A stretch of DNA of 42,295 bases from positions 1-42,295 of the forward strand of contig CAJXRS010000009.1 of the NCBI GenBank assembly GCA_913060555.1, read 5' to 3'. The notes under the pieces were generated by a model. It was not told the origin of the DNA and searched no databases. It was given only the letters and a program-made list of their open reading frames with translations. The stretch is from an uncultured Gammaproteobacteria bacterium (GTDB lineage Bacteria; Pseudomonadota; Gammaproteobacteria; Pseudomonadales; Porticoccaceae). A program made the translations under genes and the position numbers. Of the stretch, positions 32,026 to 40,250 are shown one piece after another (position 1 is the first letter of the stretch; each line of letters opens with the position of its first letter).

Positions 32026-33875
32026 AAGCGATCCAGGGCGTCAACGACTTCGTCATCCGCTTCGCCAACGTCAACGGCACCGGTTCGGCCAGCGCCAACA
32101 ACATGTTCGCCAAGGCGGTGTTTCGGATGGGGATTCCCGTCAGTCCGAAGAATATCTTTCCCTCCAATATCCAGGGGCTGCCGACCTGGTACGAGGTGCG
32201 GGTGTCCGAGCACAGCTATATGGGACGCCGCGGGGGCGTGGATGCGGTGGTGGCCATGAATCCGCAGAGCATGGCCAAGGATGTTCGCGAGATCGAACCC
32301 GGGGGCTATTGCATCTACGACAACACCAAGCCGCTCGACCTGCGACTGATGCGTGATGACGTGCACTTCATCGGCCTGCCCCTGACCGAGATCTGCCGCA
32401 ACGAATACAGCCAGGCGCGCCAGCGCCAGCTGTTCAAGAATGTGGTCTATGTGGGCGCCCTGGCAGCCCTGCTGGATATCGAGTTCGGCGTACTCCGGGA
32501 TCTGGTGAGCGAGCAGTTCAAAGGCAAGGAGAAACTGATCGCGCCCAATGTTCACGCCCTGGAGCTCGGTTTCCAGTACGCCGTGGAGCATTTCGACTGT
32601 CCGCTCGGGATCCGCGTCGCCCGGCGTGATGCCGTCGGTGGGCGGATTCTGATCGAAGGCAACACGGCACTGGCGCTGGGCGCCATCTATGGCGGCGCGA
32701 CCGTGGCCGGCTGGTATCCGATCACTCCTTCCACTTCGGTGGTCGAAGAGTTCGAGAAGTACTGCAACCGGCTGCGCATCGATCCCGGCAGCGGACTCAG
32801 CAAGTTCGCCATCGCCCAGGCCGAGGACGAACTGGCGGCCATCGGCCTGGCGATCGGGGCGTGCTGGAATGGCGCCCGGGCGTTCACTGCGACTTCCGGC
32901 CCGGGACTGTCGCTGATGAGTGAGTTTCTGGGGCTGGCCTACTTTGCGGAAGTGCCCGTGGTGCTGTTCGATATCCAGCGCGCCGGGCCGTCCACCGGGA
33001 TGCCGACCCGGACGCAGCAATCGGACGTGCTGGCGGCGGCCTATGCCTCGCACGGCGATACCAAACAGGTGCTGCTGTTTCCCGCGACGCCGCGAGAGTG
33101 CTTCGACATGGGCGCGCTCAGCTTCGATCTCGCCGATCGCCTGCAGACGCCGGTGATTCTGCTCTCTGATCTCGATCTGGGCATGAACGACAATCTCAGC
33201 GAGCCGCTCGCCTGGGATGACACCAGAGCCTATGACCGGGGTAAGGTGCTCGATACCGAGCAACTCGAGAACGGCGAACAGCGCTTCGGGCGCTACCTCG
33301 ATGTCGACGGCGACGGCATCTGTTACCGCACCTATCCCGGGACCCACCCGAGCAAGGGCAGCTTTTTCACCCGTGGCACCTCGCGCGACGAATACGCGGT
33401 CTACACCGAGGATGGCGACGCCTACCGCCGCAACATGGAGCGCCTGCTGGTCAAGTGGGAGACCGCCAAGACGCTGATGCCGGTCCCGGAAGCCTATCCG
33501 GCGCGTGACGCCACGCCGGAGGGCGTGCTGTTTTTCGGGACCAGCACCGCCGCAACTCTGGAGGCCCTGGATCTGCTCGCAGAGGAGGGGCTGCTGCTCG
33601 ACGGCCTGCGGGTCCGCGCCTTTCCATTCCGCCGCGAGGTGACGGATTTCATCGATGCCCATGAGCGAGTCTTCGTGATCGAGCAGAATCGCGATGGCCA
33701 GCTGCGCAAATTGCTGATCGCCGAATGTGACCTGGCGCCCGGCAAACTGCGCTCGGTGAATTGTTTCGACGGCATGCCGATCACCGCCAGATTCATCCGT
33801 GACGCGATTCGCGCCGGTGTCGGCGGAGGTCAGGTGGTGCCATTGCGGCGGCAGTCCGGAGGAGGCCAGTCATGA
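32022..33875 (+). CDS. korA: 2-oxoacid:ferredoxin oxidoreductase, fused gamma-alpha subunit
   Basis: This is a 617-residue subunit with the gamma domain at the N terminus (NDFVIRFANVNGTGSASANNMFAKAVFRMG, residues about 7-190) and the pyrimidine-binding alpha domain after about residue 205 (GNTALALGAIYGGATVAGWYPITPSTSVVEEFEKY). QAEDELAAIGLAIGACWNGARAFTATSGPGLSLM is the conserved thiamine-contact block. The fused gamma-alpha layout fits 2-oxoglutarate-type enzymes, but substrate choice among 2-oxoacids cannot be read here. The ATG lies in an ATGA overlap with the flavoprotein gene, and the gene overlaps korB in the same way, so the three subunits should be made in step. Confidence 0.9.
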   Translation: MKAIQGVNDFVIRFANVNGTGSASANNMFAKAVFRMGIPVSPKNIFPSNIQGLPTWYEVRVSEHSYMGRRGGVDAVVAMNPQSMAKDVREIEPGGYCIYDNTKPLDLRLMRDDVHFIGLPLTEICRNEYSQARQRQLFKNVVYVGALAALLDIEFGVLRDLVSEQFKGKEKLIAPNVHALELGFQYAVEHFDCPLGIRVARRDAVGGRILIEGNTALALGAIYGGATVAGWYPITPSTSVVEEFEKYCNRLRIDPGSGLSKFAIAQAEDELAAIGLAIGACWNGARAFTATSGPGLSLMSEFLGLAYFAEVPVVLFDIQRAGPSTGMPTRTQQSDVLAAAYASHGDTKQVLLFPATPRECFDMGALSFDLADRLQTPVILLSDLDLGMNDNLSEPLAWDDTRAYDRGKVLDTEQLENGEQRFGRYLDVDGDGICYRTYPGTHPSKGSFFTRGTSRDEYAVYTEDGDAYRRNMERLLVKWETAKTLMPVPEAYPARDATPEGVLFFGTSTAATLEALDLLAEEGLLLDGLRVRAFPFRREVTDFIDAHERVFVIEQNRDGQLRKLLIAECDLAPGKLRSVNCFDGMPITARFIRDAIRAGVGGGQVVPLRRQSGGGQS

Positions 33876-34921
33876 GTTATGTCCGACCCGAGTTCCGGCA
33901 TCCCAGGCTGCCGGCCAATGAACTGGGTTTTACCCGCAAGGATTACGAGGGCGCGCTGTCGACGCTCTGCGCCGGCTGCGGCCACGATTCGGTGAGTGCG
34001 GCCATCATCGAGGCCTGCTTCGACCTCGCCATCGAACCGCATCGGGTGGCCAAGATATCGGGAATCGGGTGTTCCTCGAAGACGCCGACCTATTTCCTGG
34101 GCAACTCCCACGGCTTCAACTCGGTCCATGGGCGCATGCCGTCGGTCGCCACCGGCGCCAATCTCGCCAACCGCGAGATGATCTATATCGGTGTCTCCGG
34201 CGACGGTGATACGGCTTCCATCGGCCTCGGCCAGTTCGCCCACGCCACGCGCCGCAACCTCAATATGGTGTATGTCGTCGAGAACAACGGCTGTTACGGA
34301 CTGACCAAGGGGCAGGATTCGGCAACCGCAGATGTCGGCTCGGCGAGCAAGAAGGGTGATCCCAACCCCTATGAGGCCATCGATCTCTGTGCCCTGGCGC
34401 TGCAACTCGGAGCGACCTATGTCGGGCGCAGTTTTTCCGGGGACAAGGCGCAGCTGGTGCCCTTGATCAAGGGCGCGCTGGCGCACAGTGGCTTTGCCTT
34501 TATCGATGTCATTTCGCCCTGTGTCACCTTCAATGACAACCCGCGTTCCACCAAGAGCTACGATTTCGTGCGCGACCACATGGAGGCTACCGGCAAACTG
34601 GATTTCGTTCCGGTGCGCAAGGAGATTACCGCCGACTACGAGCCCGGATACACCCAGGAAGTGACCCTGCACGACGGTTCGGTGATCCATCTCTACAAGT
34701 CCGCAGACGGCTCGGTGCGCGATCGCGATTCGGCGCTGAGGGCCATCGCCGCCCACAAGCGACAGGGGCGGATACTCACGGGCCTGCTCTACGTGGATCC
34801 CGACAGCCAGGAGCTACACCGGACCCTGGGCACCGTGAAGACCGCGCTCCGCGATCTCGACGCCGCCGACCTCTGTCCGGGCGGCAAGATCCTGGAAAAT
34901 ATCAACAACAGCTTTCGCTGA
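33872..34921 (+). CDS. korB: 2-oxoacid:ferredoxin oxidoreductase, beta subunit
   Basis: This is the 349-residue subunit that binds thiamine diphosphate and one 4Fe-4S cluster. The TPP motif runs from GDGDTASIG (residues 110-118) to ENNGCYGLTKGQ with Asn138-Asn139. Cluster ligands are Cys33 and Cys36 (LCAGCGHD), Cys67 (GIGCSSK) and Cys217 (VISPCVTF), the usual four positions. With KorA it oxidises a 2-oxoacid to an acyl-CoA and reduces ferredoxin, probably the upstream flavoprotein's ferredoxin domain. It ends the operon, and a strong terminator starts 5 bases after its stop. Confidence 0.93.
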   Translation: MSYVRPEFRHPRLPANELGFTRKDYEGALSTLCAGCGHDSVSAAIIEACFDLAIEPHRVAKISGIGCSSKTPTYFLGNSHGFNSVHGRMPSVATGANLANREMIYIGVSGDGDTASIGLGQFAHATRRNLNMVYVVENNGCYGLTKGQDSATADVGSASKKGDPNPYEAIDLCALALQLGATYVGRSFSGDKAQLVPLIKGALAHSGFAFIDVISPCVTFNDNPRSTKSYDFVRDHMEATGKLDFVPVRKEITADYEPGYTQEVTLHDGSVIHLYKSADGSVRDRDSALRAIAAHKRQGRILTGLLYVDPDSQELHRTLGTVKTALRDLDAADLCPGGKILENINNSFR

Positions 34922-34926
34922 GCCCT

Positions 34927-34967
34927 GAGGTAACCCCGGCCGGGCTGGGGTTACCTCCCCCTTTTTT
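34927..34967 (+). terminator. Rho-independent terminator of the Kor operon
   Basis: An 11-bp perfect stem GAGGTAACCCC (34927-34937) pairs with GGGGTTACCTC (34947-34957) around a 9-base loop and is followed by a T tract (TTTTTT at 34962-34967). This is a classical intrinsic terminator placed just after korB. Confidence 0.92.
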
Positions 34968-35106
34968 CTCTCCTTCTCGATCTGGGCCGCGTCGCGCAGG
35001 CCGCCCTTGTGCCGCGCCGGACAGGCTGCGCCCGGGCCTCGGCAGACATGCCTCCGGGTGCTGGTTTTCTGCCCTGAATGGTTCCCGAAATTCATAGGTC
35101 AATAGC

Positions 35107-35135
35107 TTGACATTGCCATTGCGGGCGCTTAGCGT
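35107..35135 (+). promoter_or_regulatory. Candidate promoter of the DUF1302/DUF1329 operon
   Basis: A perfect TTGACA -35 box is at 35107-35112. At 17 bp spacing stands TAGCGT, a poor -10. The inverted repeat GGCGC-TTAGCGT-GCGCC covers this -10 position and may bind a regulator. The region is AT-richer than its surroundings. Confidence 0.4.
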
Positions 35136-35173
35136 GCGCCTTACCGGATACATAAACCATAATAATTGGGGGT

Positions 35174-36955
35174 ATGGCTGTGAAGCATGATTATTTTTCT
35201 TCCGAGCAAAACGCAGGCATTTCCGGCCGGAGAGGGGGCTCATTCCGACTCAGGCCGCTGGCATTGGGGGTGGGCGCCGCGGCGCTGGCGTTGGCGGCGG
35301 CGCCGGCCAGTGCCTTCCGGATCGACTTCGAGGATCCGGAAATCGATGCCTTCCTGGATAGCACCGTCTCCGTCTCCACCGCGATGCGCACCCGCAGCGC
35401 CACACATCCCACCTTCAGCGCCAGCGGTAACTGGAACATCTTCAACGATGCCGGCGACGTCTACAGCACGCCGCTGACCTATCTCGGCGAGTTCGGCATC
35501 TCCAAGGGGGATTATGGGTTCTTCACCCGCTTCAAGTACCTCTATGACGTCACCCTGAACTCCAAGGACTGCGACAACTGTTTCGGGCGCACCCCGGGTG
35601 GCACCCTGGACGGGGTGCCCGACGGCACCCAGGATGCCTTCAACAAGTTCTTCCTGCTCGACGCCTTCGTGTACGGCAACTGGACGCTGGGCGATCGGGC
35701 ACTGTCGGCGCGGGCCGGCAAGCAGGTGATCAGTTGGGGCGAGAGCAATATCATGGGCGGCGGCATCTCCACCGCGCAGAGCCCCGAGGACGTCAACGGC
35801 CGGGTGACCCCAGGCACCGAGGTCAAGGAGCGGTTGCTGCCCCAGGAGATGGTGTGGGCCTCTTACGACATCACCGACAAGTGGAATGTCGAGGCCTACT
35901 ACGTCTGGAATTGGCGGCCCAGTATTTTCATCGGGGTAGGCACGCTGTTCAGTCCCTTCGATTTCCTGGGCCCGGGCTTCAACCCTGATCTGAGCATTCC
36001 CGGCGTCGAGCACCGTGGCCACGACTATGCTGACCGCGGCGGTCAGTGGGGCTTGGCAACGCGCTTCATCATCGAAAGCCTGAACTGGGCGGAGCTGGGC
36101 TTGTACTGGGTGCGTAGTCACGCCTTCGTTCCCACGCTGCAGGCCAATTTCGACCCCACCAGCCCCATGGGTCCGAACGGGCTGACCTATCAGTCGGTCT
36201 TCGCCCAGGATCAGGACACCTACGCCATCTCTCTGGGCGGGGAACTGGGCACCACCGGACTGTCCTACGGCACCGAGGTCAACCTGCGGGAGAACTTCTA
36301 CGACACCCGGCAATGCCAGAACCTCTTCGGGCTGGGTGGTTTGGCACTGGGTAACCCCGCTTTCACGCCCACCATTCCCGGTTGCGACCAAAAAAACTCC
36401 AATACCTGGATGTGGTTGGGTAACCTCGTGAAATCTGGGGGTGGTGGCCCGTTCGGCGCCGACCGGCAGAGCTACGTCTTCGACTTTGCCCTGTCCTGGA
36501 TCGACGACCTGGACCATGGCGATCCGACCGACCGGCAAAACCTCACGCCGGTCAGCGCGGCAGCCGCCGCGGCTCAGGATCCGGCACGGGCGGGCAACAC
36601 CAGCGCCCAGGCCGGCACCATTGTCGATCCGGGTCGCTTCAAGGGTGTGGATGCCCTGGACCGGCCGCTAACTCCCTTCGCCTGGGGTTATACGGCGGTG
36701 GCCTCCTATGAGTACAACAACCTGTTCTGGAACCTGAACGTGAAGCCGCGGTTTGTGTTCGCTCACGGTGTGGAGGGCTATACGCCCTTTGGCAGTGGCG
36801 CCCTGGTGGAAAACCAGCGCACCGCCGTGGTCGGGGTGACCTTCGAGTACCTGAGCTCGACGTCCCTGGATATCGCCCATACCTGGTGGCTGGGTTCCGC
36901 CGGTGTCTGGGATGACCGGGACAATATCGCGGTCACTTTCAAGTACAGCTTCTGA
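35174..36955 (+). CDS. DUF1302 outer-membrane protein
   Basis: This is a 593-residue DUF1302-family protein. It has a long N-terminal tail before the signal peptide hydrophobic core (LALGVGAAALALAAAPASA, cleavage before FRID, near residue 48). The mature part alternates aromatic and polar residues, as in porin-like beta-barrels, and ends in Phe (VTFKYSF), the usual C-terminal signal for outer-membrane insertion. Characteristic pieces are ARAGKQVISWGES and NNLFWNLNVKPRFVFAHGVEGYTP. Members usually sit beside DUF1329 genes, as here, 12 bp downstream. Transport of hydrophobic compounds across the outer membrane is a plausible but unproven role. A GGGGGT site precedes the ATG. Confidence 0.85.
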   Translation: MAVKHDYFSSEQNAGISGRRGGSFRLRPLALGVGAAALALAAAPASAFRIDFEDPEIDAFLDSTVSVSTAMRTRSATHPTFSASGNWNIFNDAGDVYSTPLTYLGEFGISKGDYGFFTRFKYLYDVTLNSKDCDNCFGRTPGGTLDGVPDGTQDAFNKFFLLDAFVYGNWTLGDRALSARAGKQVISWGESNIMGGGISTAQSPEDVNGRVTPGTEVKERLLPQEMVWASYDITDKWNVEAYYVWNWRPSIFIGVGTLFSPFDFLGPGFNPDLSIPGVEHRGHDYADRGGQWGLATRFIIESLNWAELGLYWVRSHAFVPTLQANFDPTSPMGPNGLTYQSVFAQDQDTYAISLGGELGTTGLSYGTEVNLRENFYDTRQCQNLFGLGGLALGNPAFTPTIPGCDQKNSNTWMWLGNLVKSGGGGPFGADRQSYVFDFALSWIDDLDHGDPTDRQNLTPVSAAAAAAQDPARAGNTSAQAGTIVDPGRFKGVDALDRPLTPFAWGYTAVASYEYNNLFWNLNVKPRFVFAHGVEGYTPFGSGALVENQRTAVVGVTFEYLSSTSLDIAHTWWLGSAGVWDDRDNIAVTFKYSF

Positions 36956-36967
36956 GGAACTGCATTG

Positions 36968-38398
36968 ATGTCTATTTATAAGCAGATTACGGGCGCCACC
37001 GGCGCCCTGGTGCTGGGCCTGGCGATGGCGCACACCGCCCTGGCGCAGGATGTGAACGAGAAGCCGACTGCCGAGGAATTGGCCAAGCTGGGCCTGGAGG
37101 GCACCGAGCTGACGCCGTCCGGGGCGATCCGCGCCGGCAATGCCGAGGGCACCATCCCGGCCTGGAAGTTCGAGCCCATCCAGGCGCCCCCGGGTTGGCA
37201 GCCCGGCACCTATCATGCCGACCCCTTTGCCGATGATCAGGTGCTGTTCACCATCAATGCGCAGAATTACCGGGAGCATGCGGACAAGCTGAGCGCCGGG
37301 CAGATTGCAATGTTCGAGACCTATCCCGATTACTTCATGAACATCTATCCGACCCGGCGCAGTGCGGTATTCCCCAAGTACGTCTATGAGGCCGCACTGG
37401 AGAACGCCGGTCGGGCGCGGATCAAGATGTCGGAAACCTATTCCAACCTGATTGGCTTTGAAGGCGCCGTGATTGCGTGGGCCTTTCCGATCCCCAAGAA
37501 TGGCCCGCAGGCGATCATGAATCAGGTCACCCGGCCGGTAGTGCCCTGGAAGAGAACCATCGAGAACACCACGCCGATAACCTCGAGCGGCAGCTATGAG
37601 ACCGTCAAGCTGGAGATCCGCTATCGCGCGCCCTATTCCGACCCCGACAACACGATAGAAACCTTTGACCCCACGGTGCCGGGTACCGGTTTCTATTACT
37701 ACCAGACCACCATCGAGCCGGCGCGGCAGGCTGGGCAAGTGGTGTTGGCAAGGGAGCCCTTGAGCTTTTCCAAGCAGTTTCGCCAGGCCTGGGGTTACAG
37801 TCCCGGCCAACGGCGGGTGAAGCGCGCACCGCAGATCGTCTACGATAATCCGCTGACCTCCAGCGATGGCCTGGCGACCACGGATCAGAAAGGCGGTTTC
37901 AACGGTCCCAACGATCGTTTCGAATGGAAGCTGGTGGGCAAGAAGGAGATCTATGTGCCGTACAACGCTTACAAACTCTGGGCGCCGGAGGTCAAGGTCA
38001 GTGACATGATCACTGACGAAGGTCGGTTGAACCAGAATCTCGCCCGCTACGAGCTGCACCGGGTCTGGGTCGTGGAGGCCACGCTGCGGGAAGGTACCCG
38101 CCACGACTATGGCCGGCGGACTTTCTTCTACGACGAGGATACCTGGGCCGTGATGTTGCAGGACGGCTACGATCGCCGTGGCGAGATCTGGCGGCTGTGG
38201 GAAGAGCATGGCCTGATGTATTACGACCAGGGTTTCTGGGCGTCCTTTCCACCTCCGGTGTCCACGCAGTACGACATGAGTGCAGGGCGCATGATCATGC
38301 TCAACCTGGACAAGGAAACGCCGCCGAATTTTGATTGGCGCGAAAATCCGGAGTCCTATTTCACGCCGGCGCAGGTTCGTCGCGACGGGCTGCGGTGA
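36968..38398 (+). CDS. DUF1329 periplasmic protein, copy 1
   Basis: This 476-residue DUF1329-family protein has a signal peptide ending in HTALA before QDVNEK. DUF1329 proteins are exported, and some are annotated as resembling outer-membrane lipoprotein-sorting (LolA-type) proteins. Family blocks are LGLEGTELTPSGAIRAGNAEGTIPAWK, FETYPDYFMNIYPTRRSAV, PGQRRVKRAPQIVYDNP, FNGPNDRFEWKL and LRE-GTRHDYGRRTFF, ending FTPAQVRRDGLR. It follows the DUF1302 gene by 12 bp with an AGGAA site and is the first of three tandem paralogues. An 87-bp stretch (37103-37189) is identical to copy 2. Confidence 0.88.
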   Translation: MSIYKQITGATGALVLGLAMAHTALAQDVNEKPTAEELAKLGLEGTELTPSGAIRAGNAEGTIPAWKFEPIQAPPGWQPGTYHADPFADDQVLFTINAQNYREHADKLSAGQIAMFETYPDYFMNIYPTRRSAVFPKYVYEAALENAGRARIKMSETYSNLIGFEGAVIAWAFPIPKNGPQAIMNQVTRPVVPWKRTIENTTPITSSGSYETVKLEIRYRAPYSDPDNTIETFDPTVPGTGFYYYQTTIEPARQAGQVVLAREPLSFSKQFRQAWGYSPGQRRVKRAPQIVYDNPLTSSDGLATTDQKGGFNGPNDRFEWKLVGKKEIYVPYNAYKLWAPEVKVSDMITDEGRLNQNLARYELHRVWVVEATLREGTRHDYGRRTFFYDEDTWAVMLQDGYDRRGEIWRLWEEHGLMYYDQGFWASFPPPVSTQYDMSAGRMIMLNLDKETPPNFDWRENPESYFTPAQVRRDGLR

Positions 38399-38438
38399 TC
38401 TGGGAAACTGGCGATCCACCCGTTCTGGAGCCACTGAG

Positions 38439-38451
38439 GGAGCAGTGCTCC
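38439..38451. promoter_or_regulatory. 13-bp palindrome between DUF1329 copies 1 and 2
   Basis: GGAGCAGTGCTCC is a perfect palindrome around one central base in the 204-bp gap between the first two paralogues. It could be a binding site or part of an attenuating hairpin that reduces read-through into copy 2. No T run follows it. Confidence 0.3.
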
Positions 38452-38602
38452 AGGGCAATATGCCCGAACAGCTTTTCGGCCCGCCTCGCGTTTGGAAGCA
38501 AGGAAGCCCATCGATTTGTGCCGCGCTCATTCTGCGGCAGAAAGCAGCTAAGAAAATAACCATAACAACCTATTTCTATATCCGTGATCGGAGACTTTCA
38601 GG

Positions 38603-40042
38603 ATGATGAAAATTCCTTCTCGGTCGACGTCGGTCAAGGTCGCGTCGGCCTTGTTGGTGGCTGCCTTGTGTGCGAGCGTCGCAGCCCAGGATTACAACGC
38701 GCAACCAGCCCCTGAAGAGCTCGCCAAGCTGGGTCTGGAGGGGACCGAGCTGACGCCGTCCGGGGCGATCCGCGCCGGCAATGCCGAGGGCACCATCCCG
38801 GCCTGGAAGTTCGAGCCCATCCAGGCGCCCGCCGGCTGGCAGCCCGGCACTTATCACCCCGATCCCTTTGCGGAAGACGAAGTGCTGTTCACCATCAATG
38901 CGCAGAACTACCGGGAGCATGCGGACAAGCTGAGTGCTGGGCACGTCAAGATGTTCGAGACCTATCCCGACTATTTCATGAACATCTACCCCACCCGACG
39001 CAGCGCGGTATTCAAGCGCTTCATTTATGAGGCCGCGCTGGAGAACGCGGGACATGCGCGGATAGTGATGTCCGATACCTATCCCAATCTCGTTGGTTTC
39101 GAAGGCGCGGTCAACGCCTGGGCATTTCCGATTCCCCAGAACGGGCCCCAGGCCGTTGTCAACCAGGCTACCCGGCCCTTTACACCCTGGTCCTCGCACA
39201 TCAACAACACCACGCCCGTGACGTCCACCGGGGATTACCAGACCGTCAAGCTTGCGGTTCAATACCACGCGAGTTGGGGGGTCGAGGGAAACACGCTCGA
39301 AAACTATGATCCGACGGAGCCCGGTGCCGGCGGATTTTACTACTATCAGACCACGATCGCGCCGGCTCGTCAGGCTGGCCAAGTGGTGCTGGCGCGGGAT
39401 CCCACCAGCTTTTCCAAGCAGTTTCGCCAAGCCTGGAGCTACAGCCCAGGTCAGCGCCGGGTCAAGCGTGCGCCACAGATCGTCTATGACAATCCCCTGA
39501 CTTCATCGGACGGTCTCGCCACCACGGATCAGGGTTTTGGGTTCAATGGACCGAATGACCGCTTTGAATGGAAGTTGATCGGGCGCAAGGAAATGTATGT
39601 GCCCTACAACGCTTACAGGATCTGGGCGCCGGAGGTCAAGGTTGAGGATATGATCACGGATCAGGGTCGCTTCAACCAGAACCTTGCCCGGTACGAGCTG
39701 CATCGCGTGTGGGTGGTTGAGTCAACCCTCAGGGAAGGGACCAGGCACGACTACGGGCGGCGAACCTTTTACTACGATGAGGACACCTGGGCGGTCATGA
39801 TTTCCGACAATTACGATCGCCGTGGTGAGATGTGGCGCCTCTGGGAGGAGCATGGCTTGATGTGGTACGACATCGCTATGTGGACCGCCTTTCCGGCCAT
39901 TGCCTCGATTCAGTACGACATGAGCGCGGGGCGCATGATCCTGCTCAATCTCGACAAGGATACACCGCCGGATTTCAGCTTTCGCGTGAATCCAGATTCT
40001 TACTTCACGCCCGCACAGGTGCGCAGGGATGGCCTGCGTTGA
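38603..40042 (+). CDS. DUF1329 periplasmic protein, copy 2
   Basis: This 479-residue paralogue has a signal peptide (VKVASALLVAALCASVAAQ, cleavage before QD). The whole family pattern is present, from GLEGTELTPSGAIRAGNAEGTIPAWK through FETYPDYFMNIYPTRRSAVF to FTPAQVRRDGLR. It is closest by eye to copy 1 in the N-terminal third, where 87 bp are identical (38744-38830). It differs in the middle, for example with WSSHINNTTPVTSTGDYQTVKLAVQYHASWGVEGNTLENYDP. A GGAG ribosome site is nine bases ahead of the ATG; a second ATG follows directly. The gap of 204 bp before it may carry its own promoter. Confidence 0.88.
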   Translation: MMKIPSRSTSVKVASALLVAALCASVAAQDYNAQPAPEELAKLGLEGTELTPSGAIRAGNAEGTIPAWKFEPIQAPAGWQPGTYHPDPFAEDEVLFTINAQNYREHADKLSAGHVKMFETYPDYFMNIYPTRRSAVFKRFIYEAALENAGHARIVMSDTYPNLVGFEGAVNAWAFPIPQNGPQAVVNQATRPFTPWSSHINNTTPVTSTGDYQTVKLAVQYHASWGVEGNTLENYDPTEPGAGGFYYYQTTIAPARQAGQVVLARDPTSFSKQFRQAWSYSPGQRRVKRAPQIVYDNPLTSSDGLATTDQGFGFNGPNDRFEWKLIGRKEMYVPYNAYRIWAPEVKVEDMITDQGRFNQNLARYELHRVWVVESTLREGTRHDYGRRTFYYDEDTWAVMISDNYDRRGEMWRLWEEHGLMWYDIAMWTAFPAIASIQYDMSAGRMILLNLDKDTPPDFSFRVNPDSYFTPAQVRRDGLR

Positions 40043-40250
40043 CGAGATGATCCGAAGGCCAGGCCAAAAAATCGGTCGGTCATTTCAGAACCCACAAGGC
40101 TACAAATTTCTGCTGGGAAAACTTGAAGTGTTCGGAAATGACACATAGGCTGAGGTCAATGCGCCACACTAGGCTGGTCAGACTGGGCCGATAGCCGAAT
40201 AGCAATAATGGCCGCAGAATCTCTTCGTGCCAGCAATGGGGTTATAAATA

